Positions 1 to 8,408 of a stretch of 64,000 bases of DNA are shown here, piece after piece. The notes beneath the pieces are model-generated. The model worked only from the letters and a program-made list of their open reading frames with translations. It was not told where the DNA came from and searched no databases. Source of the stretch: Vibrio sp. MEBiC08052. Its GTDB lineage: Bacteria > Pseudomonadota > Gammaproteobacteria > Enterobacterales > Vibrionaceae. The stretch is taken from the NCBI RefSeq assembly GCF_001506075.1, contig NZ_KQ947475.1, forward strand, positions 3,958,075 through 4,022,074, written 5' to 3'. How positions within the stretch are numbered: the first letter of the stretch is position 1; each line of letters begins with the position of its first letter. The position numbers and the translations under genes are program-made.

Positions 1-107
1 AATATGGATGGATTTAAGGTAAAATGAGTGTAATTTTGCTGTTTGTCACAGAGGTTCGCCGATCCGGGTTGATCAGCCCAGATTTTTCGGGCATTGTAGA
101 AGGTGCT
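1..107 (+). promoter_or_regulatory. Probable CRISPR leader (right part)
   Basis: This stretch lies directly before the first complete repeat and holds no repeat of its own where the roughly 70-bp periodicity would place one. The array's degenerate repeat is at the other end, so this side should be the leader, from which the array is transcribed rightward. Any cas genes would lie left of the window and cannot be seen. No clear promoter boxes were identified. Confidence 0.5.
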
Positions 108-628
108 GTCGCAGACAGCGTTGCCGTTAAGGCAGTTGAAACATCTAGATCAGACATAGTCCGATCAATCATTTTCTGTCGCAGACAGCGTTGCCGTTAA
201 GGCAGTTGAAACGAAGCACGTCCGGATTTGTTGTGTAGAATACTGCCGTCGCAGACAGCATTGCCGTTAAGGCAGTTGAAACACTTACCAAACCGCGTTT
301 CCACGCGAGACTGGTGTCGCAGACAGCGTTGCCGTTAAGGCAGTTGAAACAAATCTCCTCCATCCCTAAAAGGGGTACGCTGGTCGTCGCAGACAGCGTT
401 GCCGTTAAGGCAGTTGAAACCTTGGGAGGGCCATCAGCAAAATGTTTTTTCTCAGTCGCAGACAGCGTTGCCGTTAAGACAGTTGAAACATTATAATAAC
501 CGAACTCTACATTCTTGTAGATTCGTCGCAGACAGCATTGCCGTTAAGGCAGTTGAAACTGCTCGGATGTTACTTTTTGATTATCCGGTTTGCGTCGCAG
601 ACAGCATTGCCGTGAGATGATTGAATCA
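108..628 (+). CRISPR. CRISPR array, seven 35-nt repeats plus a degenerate terminal repeat
   Basis: Repeats start at 108, 178, 248, 316, 386, 455 and 525, with a decayed copy at 594-628. The unit begins GTCGCAGACAGC, contains the short hairpin TGCC-GTTAA-GGCA and ends GTTGAAAC. Copies at 248, 525 and 594 carry GCATT instead of GCGTT, and the copy at 455 has AAGAC for AAGGC. The seven spacers are 35, 35, 33, 35, 34, 35 and 34 nt and all differ. The last repeat loses its 3' half, which marks the trailer end and gives + orientation. A 35-nt repeat with a GTTGAAAC 3' tag and spacers near 34-35 nt resembles arrays of type III (or I-B/I-C-like) systems rather than the I-F (28-nt) or I-E (29-nt) arrays common in Vibrio. 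The type cannot be fixed without the cas genes. Confidence 0.95.
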
Positions 629-630
629 AT

Positions 631-660
631 AAAGCCCTGCCGTGGAAGCAGGGCTTTATT
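631..660. terminator. Bidirectional hairpin terminator
   Basis: AAAGCCCTGC and GCAGGGCTTT form a ten-base-pair stem with a short loop, flanked by T-rich sequence to the right and A-rich sequence to the left. It sits between the end of the CRISPR array and the stop codon of the convergent CorA-like gene, so it could end transcription from both sides. Confidence 0.8.
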
Positions 661-664
661 TTTA

Positions 665-3112
665 TCAAGGCGTCGGGGATTGCTCTGAGGCGGGCTGGTG
701 GTTGGCTTTGCTTGGGACGACATTAACACTGACATCGGCACTCGGTTTGAGAGCTTTCGCAGCCGGTGGTGAAAGTGGCTGCTGCGGGGCCGGACCGGGT
801 TGTTGTTGAGCCTTCCGGGGCGCTTTTTGTGGTGAGAAGAGCAGGGCGATCATCACCACAATGGCGCAAATCAGCACGGTCGCAATGGTTTTAAAACTCT
901 TGTCATAACCGTTTTGAATCTTCTGCATGATCTGATGATGTTTCAACTGGATGCCGGCACTGTACAGCATAAAGCAGAGCAGCGTTGTCAGAATAAAAGG
1001 AATATGCCAGTCGAAAGAGATAAAGCTGAGCGGCCGGGCACCAATTTCGGCAAAATTCGTCCCGAACACGCCAGTCAGAAAAATGAGCGAAGTCCCGAAC
1101 ACAACCATCGTTTTCAGGCGCTCTCTGTGTCTGAGTTCCAATTGCCGATACTTGCTTTCAAGCAGGGCATTGGTATCGGTGACATCTCTGTCCAGATGGT
1201 CGAGCAGGTCGAGGATCGCAAAAACGTGTCGCCATGCTTCATAGATCTGATCGTGAGTATCGAGCGTGCTGACACTGGTAAAGGTGTAATTCACTCTGAA
1301 ATGAATTAAAAAATTATGGATTTTACGGTGCCTTTCCACCTCGGCTTCAGAAGTCGTCAGTGTCAGGGGCAGCTTGTATTTTTGGTCAATCCCCAAAAGA
1401 AAAACATACTGAAGATAAGTGGCGATTAAGATGCCTAAGTAGACCGTTTTCCCATGCCCGCTAATAAACTGGTGGTGAACGTCTCTTGCGCCGTGAATCC
1501 GGGTATTACCATTAATAATGGTGCAGCCGCCCTGTCTGGAAGTGCAGGTTTCAATATCCGGATCGCCCCTGAATTCGTAGCGCGTGTGCGCGTTATCGAT
1601 ATACTCCTGATTATGCAGACCCGCCAACTGTTTCATCAACCGCTGCAAATATGGATTTTCATGGGCGCTTTTGCTCAACAGAGATGTCGTGCCTGTATTG
1701 ATCTGAGTATAAACCAGCGGATGGGTAAAGTAGCGGATGTTCATTTTCGTGCTGAACATCTCCGTTTTATCCTGAGGTGTTTGTTGAGGTTCTTCCGGCG
1801 GCAGAAACAGTTTTATCAGCTGATCGAACCTGAGTTTGTCGAGAGTGATACCGGCGACAGTCGTTCCCTCTAAACCACGTACATCATCTGGTGTTAAAGA
1901 CAGGCCTATCCGTTCGACAGCCTGCCGGTTGTTGATGTGGGTTTCGATCTCTTTCTGGTGATGATGCGGTTCCGGCACATTGTGTCTGGCAATAATATCC
2001 GCAGCACTTTTTAATTGGATCTGCTTGATGATCAACAGCTCAACGGGCGCGCTGTCAGTGTAGTGGCTTAACTGATAATTGATTTCCCGGATATCTTCTG
2101 CGGTGATACTGAGGCTGGCTTCAAAGCTATAGCCTTGTTCAGCGATTCTTTTGACTATATCCAGTTGCAGATATTCAAGTTCTGCGACGATAAAATTGAC
2201 CCCGCATTCATGCCGGTATTGATACAGTTGCTTCATTGCAATACGGGCGAACAGTTCATGAACGTCAGTACCGACCGGGGGCGGTTGGTTATCCAGCGTG
2301 ATGACATAAGGGTGTTCTTCCCCGGTCGTGGCTTGCTTGGCAATCACGGTGGTTGCGTCGGCTTTTGCATGGCAATCGACCGGGGTCTCTCCTTCATAGG
2401 GAAAGAAGTTCCGGGGCTTTTTGAGCCTCACCCAAATAGTGTTGGTTGCACCGTGATGCTGATTTTGATCGGATGAAACCAATGTGCGGATATGTTCGTT
2501 TAACTTGTAGATCCGAAAACCTTCTGGTGCGATGGTGTCGTCCTTGTCTTTCTGGAAACCATTGAGCAGATCCTTCGCGCCTTTATGGAAATAACGCTCG
2601 CTATTATGGATAACCGCTTTTTCCCATACCGGTGTGTCGTGATTGAGTGATGAACGGGCTTTCCCTCCGGTCAGGCGATTGATGTGTTTGAACAGGTGAC
2701 TCTCTTTTACCGGAAATTCGGTCGGCTCTTCGTCTTCATGACTAAAATATTGTTCAATGTTTTCCAGATCCGGCACATCAGCAAGGATAAAGTAAGATCG
2801 GTGCCGTCCCTTATCCTTACCTGAACCCGAACCATCGGCCTGACAGACAGGAATGTGAAATTTTCTGGGTCTGGTCAGTTTTGCCGATGCACGATTAAAT
2901 TCGTCATCCTTGCTCAGTCGTGAATGCAAAAAAGCATCCGGCGTTTCCCCCTGATCACAATATTGCGCCACAATCTGAGACGTATCCAAATCTCTGTCCA
3001 GCGTTTTATATACGGCTTCAATATATCTCTGTATTGCAGCTTCATGAATGCGCTGCACCGTAACATTTTGGGTATTTGAATGGGGTGTTTCTGTCTGATT
3101 TGAATGATCCAT
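665..3112 (-). CDS. Large CorA-like membrane protein (815 aa)
   Basis: The protein has a soluble region of about 660 residues. A CorA-type C-terminal region follows: first membrane segment about 669-687 ending in V-F-G-T-N (residues 682-686), where CorA family channels carry G-M-N, then a second segment about 704-722. A third hydrophobic segment at about 742-759 and a Pro/Ala-rich tail to 815 are extra; ordinary CorA proteins are about 320 residues, have two segments and end shortly after the second. I do not recognise the N-terminal region. The gene is convergent with the CRISPR array, its stop only 36 bp from the terminal repeat. CorA-like membrane effectors are known in some type III-B CRISPR loci, where they respond to a nucleotide messenger, so a defence role is possible. 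An independent ion channel is the alternative. The family call from the C-terminus is fairly safe; the function is open. Confidence 0.7.
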   Translation of the reverse strand: MDHSNQTETPHSNTQNVTVQRIHEAAIQRYIEAVYKTLDRDLDTSQIVAQYCDQGETPDAFLHSRLSKDDEFNRASAKLTRPRKFHIPVCQADGSGSGKDKGRHRSYFILADVPDLENIEQYFSHEDEEPTEFPVKESHLFKHINRLTGGKARSSLNHDTPVWEKAVIHNSERYFHKGAKDLLNGFQKDKDDTIAPEGFRIYKLNEHIRTLVSSDQNQHHGATNTIWVRLKKPRNFFPYEGETPVDCHAKADATTVIAKQATTGEEHPYVITLDNQPPPVGTDVHELFARIAMKQLYQYRHECGVNFIVAELEYLQLDIVKRIAEQGYSFEASLSITAEDIREINYQLSHYTDSAPVELLIIKQIQLKSAADIIARHNVPEPHHHQKEIETHINNRQAVERIGLSLTPDDVRGLEGTTVAGITLDKLRFDQLIKLFLPPEEPQQTPQDKTEMFSTKMNIRYFTHPLVYTQINTGTTSLLSKSAHENPYLQRLMKQLAGLHNQEYIDNAHTRYEFRGDPDIETCTSRQGGCTIINGNTRIHGARDVHHQFISGHGKTVYLGILIATYLQYVFLLGIDQKYKLPLTLTTSEAEVERHRKIHNFLIHFRVNYTFTSVSTLDTHDQIYEAWRHVFAILDLLDHLDRDVTDTNALLESKYRQLELRHRERLKTMVVFGTSLIFLTGVFGTNFAEIGARPLSFISFDWHIPFILTTLLCFMLYSAGIQLKHHQIMQKIQNGYDKSFKTIATVLICAIVVMIALLFSPQKAPRKAQQQPGPAPQQPLSPPAAKALKPSADVSVNVVPSKANHQPASEQSPTP

Positions 3113-3503
3113 ATGCTCTAACCATAAGTGATGATATTTGCATCATAATCCATCTCACTCATATCGTCAGGGTGAGATTGCATATTGTCATCTCAACGTG
3201 CGCAATTTTAGTCAGAAGTCAGGTAAAACAAGAGGCGTTGTGATACCGATGCCGGGAAAAGTGTTTGGAATCGGGTATCACAACATGGGGAACGGGCAAG
3301 CCGGTTTGATTCTTTGTATCGCTCATCAAATTGAGGAAATTCCAAATGTTTGAAGATGGAAGTAAAAATCGTTTGAATATAACGCTTCACAGCGTCTTCC
3401 GCCGGTTCGGATTATCACGCTGCGAACTAATCGGACCACCTAATGTCTGTAAATGGAGACGCAGACCGCGAGACAACGCGAAAAGAAGCAGGAGCCTGAA
3501 AGT
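3113..3503. other. Intergenic region with an imperfect inverted repeat
   Basis: About 390 bp without a convincing gene. The arms at 3237-3250 (GTTGTGATACCGAT) and 3270-3284 (ATCGGGTATCACAAC) are complementary apart from one extra G, with a 19-base spacer. No T-run follows, so this is more likely a regulatory site or recombination remnant than a terminator. Divergent promoters for the genes on either side would lie here. Confidence 0.4.
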
Positions 3504-3950
3504 ATGCGAGGGTTGAGCACTATCATTCTGATTGCCGTCGGGTGTTTGATTGGTTATTTCACACCACAGTCGTTTGGGAAACATCACCATAGCCGCACCA
3601 ATATGCAGGTCATTTCGGAAACCATTGCCCCGGGTGTGGTGTTAACGGGTTACCGGGAACCTGAAGAAAATGAGCAACCAAGTCCCCAAGGCTACCACTA
3701 TCTTTATTATCTGCATTCCCCCGGGGAAGCGTTGAGCGACCCGTTTCTGATTACCGATACCCCAGTGTTTAACATGCGTAAACTGAGTCCGCATCATTTG
3801 AGTATTCGCATCACCGGACATGTCCTGCATTATCAAAGTCTGTCGCAGATTGAATGGCATGACCATCTGACGACCATTGCCGTTGATCTGACGGCTCACT
3901 CTGGGGGAGTGCCTCATGAGACTCGTTCATCAGCCACACGCAGTGGCTGA
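3504..3950 (+). CDS. Small membrane-anchored protein, unknown function
   Basis: A 148-residue protein starting MRGLSTIILIAVGCLIGYF, a single hydrophobic anchor or uncleaved signal, followed by a hydrophilic domain (HHHS near residue 27, then a Tyr-rich stretch). An in-frame start exists at 3453, but ATG 3504 has a good ribosome site (GCAGGAGCC) 9 bases upstream and puts the hydrophobic segment at the N-terminus, so it is preferred. No family is recognised. It lies between two unrelated CorA-family genes, about 90 bp ahead of the ZntB-type gene and on the same strand, so the two might be cotranscribed. Confidence 0.55.
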   Translation: MRGLSTIILIAVGCLIGYFTPQSFGKHHHSRTNMQVISETIAPGVVLTGYREPEENEQPSPQGYHYLYYLHSPGEALSDPFLITDTPVFNMRKLSPHHLSIRITGHVLHYQSLSQIEWHDHLTTIAVDLTAHSGGVPHETRSSATRSG

Positions 3951-4039
3951 TGATAATCGAAACGTAACCGGCTCAGTTCCTTTATGTTTATCTGAAAAAA
4001 TCTGCTAATTTAAACAAGATAACGATTCCCGGAGGCAGC

Positions 4040-5014
4040 ATGAGTCAAAGTGCGTTTATAGCAGCTTTATTATTTGATGGGCAAGGTGGTGCGGTTGAGC
4101 TGGATCTGGAACAGGTCAATGCCTGGCAACCTGAACAGGGCATTCTATGGGTACATATTGATTGTGCCAATGAACAAGGCTGTCACTGGTTGTCGCATCA
4201 AAGTGGCGTCGGGGAACTGGTTGCCGATGCCTTGCTGAGTAATGATACGCGTCCGCGGGTGAGTCACGTCAATGAACAATCATTGATCTTTTTGCGCGGC
4301 GTGAACCTGAGTGAGGGGGCAAGCCCCGAAGATATGGTTTCGGTGCGGATTGTGATTGATGCGCAGCGGATTATTTCTACCCGGCGGCGGAAATTGTTGT
4401 CGGTCAGTGATTTAATTCAGTCTCTTCATCAGGGTGAAGGGCCGATCAACCCCTCGGATTTTTTAGTGAGATTGTGTCATTACCTGACATTGCGGATTGA
4501 TGCGGTGACAGCCACATTCGAAGACCGGATCGCGCAGATTGAGGAAAATGTGCTTGAGGAGCAGGATCCTGCCGGGCAACGTAAAGAACTGATGGAAATC
4601 CGCCGTCAGACGATTCATCTGCGACGTTATCTGGCACCTCAGCGTGAGGCGATGTTAAAAATGATGGCTGAACGTAAGGCATGGTTACTGGCGGATGATC
4701 GGCTCTATTTACAGGAGAGCACTGATCGGTTGATTCGTTCCGTCGAAGAGCTGGATGCGGTTCGCGAGCGTGCGGTGGTGACTCAGGAAGAGTTGGTCAG
4801 TCAGGTCAATGATCAGATGAACCAGCGGATGTATGTGATGTCTTTGATCGCGGCACTGTTTTTACCGCTGGGATTTTTGACCGGGCTGTTGGGGGTTAAT
4901 ATCGGCGGGATCCCGGGCACGGACAATCCCGGCGCATTCCTGTGGTTTTCTGCCATGTTGGTTGTGGTGATGATCGCCATCTTAGGATTTTTTAAGTTTA
5001 AACGCTGGTTTTAG
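4040..5014 (+). CDS. zntB: ZntB-type CorA-family zinc transporter
   Basis: The 324-residue protein matches the length of ZntB. It has a long cytoplasmic domain rich in charged helices (about 1-260), then two membrane segments at the C-terminus with L-T-G-L-L-G-V-N-I-G-G-I-P-G between them. The GVN signature and following G-G-I-P are typical of the ZntB branch rather than of Mg2+-specific CorA, which has GMN. ZntB is an inner-membrane zinc transporter, known from enterobacteria as a proton-driven or channel-like pentamer. The start has a strong ribosome site (CGGAGGCAGC). A hairpin terminator follows. No metal regulator site was seen. Confidence 0.88.
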   Translation: MSQSAFIAALLFDGQGGAVELDLEQVNAWQPEQGILWVHIDCANEQGCHWLSHQSGVGELVADALLSNDTRPRVSHVNEQSLIFLRGVNLSEGASPEDMVSVRIVIDAQRIISTRRRKLLSVSDLIQSLHQGEGPINPSDFLVRLCHYLTLRIDAVTATFEDRIAQIEENVLEEQDPAGQRKELMEIRRQTIHLRRYLAPQREAMLKMMAERKAWLLADDRLYLQESTDRLIRSVEELDAVRERAVVTQEELVSQVNDQMNQRMYVMSLIAALFLPLGFLTGLLGVNIGGIPGTDNPGAFLWFSAMLVVVMIAILGFFKFKRWF

Positions 5015-5074
5015 CATCTCGTCGTGCCAAGGCGCTGAGTGAAGGGCTTTAGCGGCTAACAACCGAATCGTGAT

Positions 5075-5109
5075 AAAACGGCTCAGCACAATGCACGCTG
5101 AGCCGTTTT
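5075..5109. terminator. Terminator between zntB and xylA
   Basis: Perfect 13-bp arms AAAACGGCTCAGC (5075-5087) and GCTGAGCCGTTTT (5097-5109) with a 9-base loop. It is A-rich on the left and T-rich on the right, so it can serve zntB on the + strand and the convergent xylA on the - strand. Confidence 0.85.
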
Positions 5110-5208
5110 GATATGAAGACGGCATCGAAATACCGTCTGTCAGGGGGTAAGGAGCATGAGTCCAATCTGGCACTCGTGATGGGATTATCGAACGCCAATC
5201 ATGACGCA

Positions 5209-6528
5209 TTACCGATAAATAAACCGGTTGACCAGATTTTCCAGATATTCTTGTTGGCCGGATACTTTTTGTGGCGCGATATCATTGTCTACAGCGAACT
5301 GTGCCAGTGATGTCAGTGAATGTTCTCCGGACAGAATGTCACGACCCAGTGACTGACTCCAGTCAGCATAACGCTGGGCGATATGTTTGGCGAGTTGGTC
5401 ATTTTCGATCATGCTTGCCGCCCGTTCGAGGGCTAATGCCATGACGTCCATACCGCCGATATGACCGTGGAACAGATCTTCGGCATCAATGGATGGACGA
5501 CGCAGTTTGGCATCAAAGTTCAATCCGCCGGTTGTGAACCCACCTGTTTTGAGAATTTCGTACATGATCAGGGTATTTTCTTCAACACTGTTCGGGAACT
5601 GGTCGGTATCCCAGCCAAGTTGTGCATCACCGCGGTTGGTATCAATGGAGCCGAAAATGCCCAGTGCAGTTGCCGTGGCGACTTCATGATGGAAGCTGTG
5701 CCCGGCCAGTGTGGCATGGTTGGCTTCAATGTTGACTTTCACTTCATCTTCAAGCCCGAACTGTTTTAAGAAGCCATAAACCGTTGCGCAGTCATAGTCG
5801 TACTGGTGTTTGGTTGGTTCTTGTGGTTTAGGTTCGATCAGGATGGTGCCTTTAAAGCCGATTTTGTGTTTGTGTTCGACAACCATTTGCATCAGGCGGC
5901 CCAGTTGTTTGCGTTCCTGACGCAAATCGGTGTTCAGCAAAGTTTCATAACCTTCCCGACCGCCCCATAATACATAGTTTTCACCACCGAGCTTTTGCGT
6001 TGCACCCATCGCGTGGAAAATCTGAGTGGCCGCATAAGCAAATACTTTCGGATCTGGGTTCGTGGCAGCGCCAGCCATATAACGTGGGTGAGAGAATGCA
6101 TTGGCGGTGCCCCATAACAGTTTGACGCCAGTGTCCTGTTGTTTTTGTCCTAATACATCAACCATTTCTGCGAAATTATTGACATATTCTTTAATAGAGT
6201 TGCCTTCTGGCGCGACGTCGGCATCGTGGAAACAGTAGTAAGAGACGCCGAGTTTAGTAAAGAATTCAAATGCAAGATCGGCTTTTAAGCGAGCCAGTTC
6301 CATGGCACTACCGCCATGATGCCATGGACGATCAAACGTGGCTGCACCAAACACATCAGCGCCCGGCCAGACGAAGTTGTGCCAGTAGCAGGCTGAGAAA
6401 CGCAAGTGGTCTTTCATTGATTTGCCAAGAATCATACGGTCCGCATCATAATGATGGAATGCCAAGGGATTGGTTGATTCTGTCCCTTCAAATTGAATGG
6501 GTTCAATGTGTTTAAAAAATTCAGTCAT
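5209..6528 (-). CDS. xylA: Xylose isomerase
   Basis: Converts D-xylose to D-xylulose in the cytoplasm, the first step of the isomerase route. The 439 residues equal the length of the E. coli enzyme. Family signatures are present: F-H-D-A-D-V-A-P near residue 101, the metal-binding I-L-I-E-P-K-P-Q-E-P-T-K-H-Q segment, the E-A-N-H-A-T-L-A-G-H segment and D-T-D-Q-F-P. The ribosome site reads AGGAAAAC just before the ATG. It is transcribed divergently from the xylose symporter gene, with 335 bp of shared control region. xylR and xylB follow further on, so all four form one regulon. Confidence 0.97.
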   Translation of the reverse strand: MTEFFKHIEPIQFEGTESTNPLAFHHYDADRMILGKSMKDHLRFSACYWHNFVWPGADVFGAATFDRPWHHGGSAMELARLKADLAFEFFTKLGVSYYCFHDADVAPEGNSIKEYVNNFAEMVDVLGQKQQDTGVKLLWGTANAFSHPRYMAGAATNPDPKVFAYAATQIFHAMGATQKLGGENYVLWGGREGYETLLNTDLRQERKQLGRLMQMVVEHKHKIGFKGTILIEPKPQEPTKHQYDYDCATVYGFLKQFGLEDEVKVNIEANHATLAGHSFHHEVATATALGIFGSIDTNRGDAQLGWDTDQFPNSVEENTLIMYEILKTGGFTTGGLNFDAKLRRPSIDAEDLFHGHIGGMDVMALALERAASMIENDQLAKHIAQRYADWSQSLGRDILSGEHSLTSLAQFAVDNDIAPQKVSGQQEYLENLVNRFIYR

Positions 6529-6863
6529 GATGGTTTTCCTGTATTAGTGGATAAATGCAGAGCGAATAAACTCAATTGCTATTCATCATGAAGGGATTGT
6601 TGAGTTTGCGGCAATTGTGATTTTTCTTATCGCTATTATTCATTTTTTTAAATTTGAACTGCGTTGTTTTTTTTAAATATGAGCTTATCTATATGATCAC
6701 ATAAATAAAAAATCATAACTCCGTTGAATCATTCCATAATATGCAAACCTGAATCGTTTGACTTTATATATAGCCAGACAACGCCAAGATGAGGCGAAAT
6801 CTACATCTTGAAATTGTTGGATAGATAGAAAGATACCCTACAAATATAAAAGAGGTCATTCAG
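6529..6863. promoter_or_regulatory. Divergent xylA / xylose-transporter control region
   Basis: An AT-rich 335-bp region between divergent genes. At 6694-6715 TGATCACATAAATAAAAAATCA combines a CRP-like TGATCACA with an ATAAATAAAAAATCAT block. A near copy of the latter (GATAAATAAAATCATCACG) lies at 9839-9857 ahead of xylB. Because the block appears only in these two xyl control regions, it is a candidate XylR operator. No direct evidence for binding is available. Confidence 0.45.
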
Positions 6864-8267
6864 ATGAAAACAGGTACAAATGTTATTCATTTAACGCTGG
6901 TTGTGGCGTTAGGTGGATTGTTATTTGGTTACGATACCGCGGTCATTTCCGGTGCGGTCGAAGCACTGCAAAATTATTTTCAACTTACCGCAACCGAGTT
7001 GGGATTTGCTGCATCTTCAGCCTTAATCGGTTGTGTGCTTGGCGCTGCGTTGGCAGGTTATGTCAGTAACCGTCACGGGCGGCGGGGAGCATTAATTATT
7101 GCTGCGTTACTCTTTTTGATTTCTGCCATCGGTTCTGCGATACCGCAGCATTACTGGACCTTTGTGATTTATCGGATCATTGGCGGCGTCGGTGTGGGAA
7201 TTGCGTCGATGGTTTCCCCGATGTATATCGCTGAGGTTGCACCACCCGCACGGCGCGGTGGATTGGTGGCATGGAACCAGTTTGCCATTATTTTCGGGAT
7301 GTTAGTGGTGTACTTCGTCAATTACGGCATTGCACTAATGGGCAGCGATAACTGGCTCAATGATGTGGGTTGGCGGTATATGTTTGCATCGGAAGTCATT
7401 CCTGCAATCTTGTTTTTTGGGCTGCTGTTTACTGTGCCGGAAACACCCCGTTGGCTGGCACTGAAAGGGCGTGATAGCGAAGCGCACGACCTACTGAAAG
7501 CAATTAATTCCCATCAGGATGTGGAACCTCAGTGGCAAGAGATTAAGCAATCGTTGATTAAAGTCCATCGTCCGGGCATTGTTGCTGCGGGATATCTGGG
7601 CGTGTTAGTGATCGGGATTATGCTGAGCGTGTTGCAACAGGTCACGGGGATTAATGTGTTTCTCTACTATGCGCCCGCAATTCTCAAAGGTTTCAGTGAT
7701 TCCACGACGGATATCGCACTGCTGCAAACGATTCTGGTTGGTGCCGTCAATTTAAGTTTTACCGTGTTGGCGATTTTTACGGTGGATAAAATCGGTCGTC
7801 GTCCGCTGATGATGATTGGTGCCGGTTTGATGGCGATCAGTATGTTAGCTATTGGCACCGCGGCATATCTGAATGCAATCGGTGGTTATCTGTTAGTGTT
7901 CATGCTGATGTATATTGCAGCGTTTGCATTGTCACTGGGGCCGGTCACTTGGGTGTTACTGTCTGAAATCTTTCCCAACAGCGTTCGCTCCAGAGCGTTA
8001 TCGATTGCTGTGTTTGCGCAATGGTTCGCTAATTTTGTGGTGTCTCAGTCCTTCCCGATGATGAATGAAAAAGAGAGCTTGATCTACCAGCAGTTTCATG
8101 GCGGTTTTCCGTTCTGGCTCTATGGCATTATGGGGATATTTACCGTTTACTTTATTTATCGGTGGGTTCCGGAGACCAAAGGCAAATCATTGGAACAACT
8201 GGAAACCCTTTGGCAGCGTGATTCAACACAAGCCGGTAATCGGATGAAAACGGCTGATTTATCTTGA
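6864..8267 (+). CDS. xylE: XylE-like D-xylose:H+ symporter (MFS)
   Basis: A 467-residue major facilitator of the sugar porter family with 12 predicted membrane segments. Signatures visible are G-G-L-L-F-G-Y-D-T-A-V-I-S-G at residues 17-30, the loop motif N-R-H-G-R-R-G, R-G-G-L-V-A-W-N-Q, V-P-E-T-P-R-W-L, Q-Q-V-T-G-I-N, D-K-I-G-R-R-P and the C-terminal P-E-T-K-G. All are typical of XylE/AraE/GLUT-type carriers. Its place between xylA and xylR makes xylose the likely substrate; specificity cannot be proved from sequence. The ribosome site is AAAGAGGTCATTC ahead of the ATG. Confidence 0.9.
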   Translation: MKTGTNVIHLTLVVALGGLLFGYDTAVISGAVEALQNYFQLTATELGFAASSALIGCVLGAALAGYVSNRHGRRGALIIAALLFLISAIGSAIPQHYWTFVIYRIIGGVGVGIASMVSPMYIAEVAPPARRGGLVAWNQFAIIFGMLVVYFVNYGIALMGSDNWLNDVGWRYMFASEVIPAILFFGLLFTVPETPRWLALKGRDSEAHDLLKAINSHQDVEPQWQEIKQSLIKVHRPGIVAAGYLGVLVIGIMLSVLQQVTGINVFLYYAPAILKGFSDSTTDIALLQTILVGAVNLSFTVLAIFTVDKIGRRPLMMIGAGLMAISMLAIGTAAYLNAIGGYLLVFMLMYIAAFALSLGPVTWVLLSEIFPNSVRSRALSIAVFAQWFANFVVSQSFPMMNEKESLIYQQFHGGFPFWLYGIMGIFTVYFIYRWVPETKGKSLEQLETLWQRDSTQAGNRMKTADLS

Positions 8268-8358
8268 ATGGAAAATGGTAAGTGTACGTTGGTGCCCCGA
8301 TGATTTGACCAGAAGAAGGTAACGGTTTGATTTCTGATGAAAATCGTTCTGTGCAGTT

Positions 8359-8379
8359 GCCCACCGGGATTCGGTGGGC
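8359..8379. other. Hairpin between convergent transporter and xylR genes
   Basis: GCCCACCG and CGGTGGGC form a perfect eight-base-pair stem with a short loop between the stop codons of the xylose carrier and xylR. No T-run follows on either strand, so if it terminates transcription it does so weakly. Confidence 0.4.
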
Positions 8380-8408
8380 CTGCCTATTCAGAGATGCAAT
8401 CGATTTGG

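Noticed and set aside
169..620. Open reading frames across the first 600 bases on both strands
   Set aside because: They run through CRISPR repeats; their proteins repeat the same short segment (for example V-A-D-S-V-A-V-K) once per repeat, and they overlap spacers.
3138..3353. A 71-codon + strand frame in the gap after the CorA-like gene
   Set aside because: It has no ribosome site, contains the inverted repeat and shows no family features.
4040..5014. The ZntB-type gene as a second CRISPR-linked CorA effector
   Set aside because: Its length, GVN motif and strong ribosome site fit the ordinary zinc transporter, and it is 3.4 kb from the array with an unrelated gene between.
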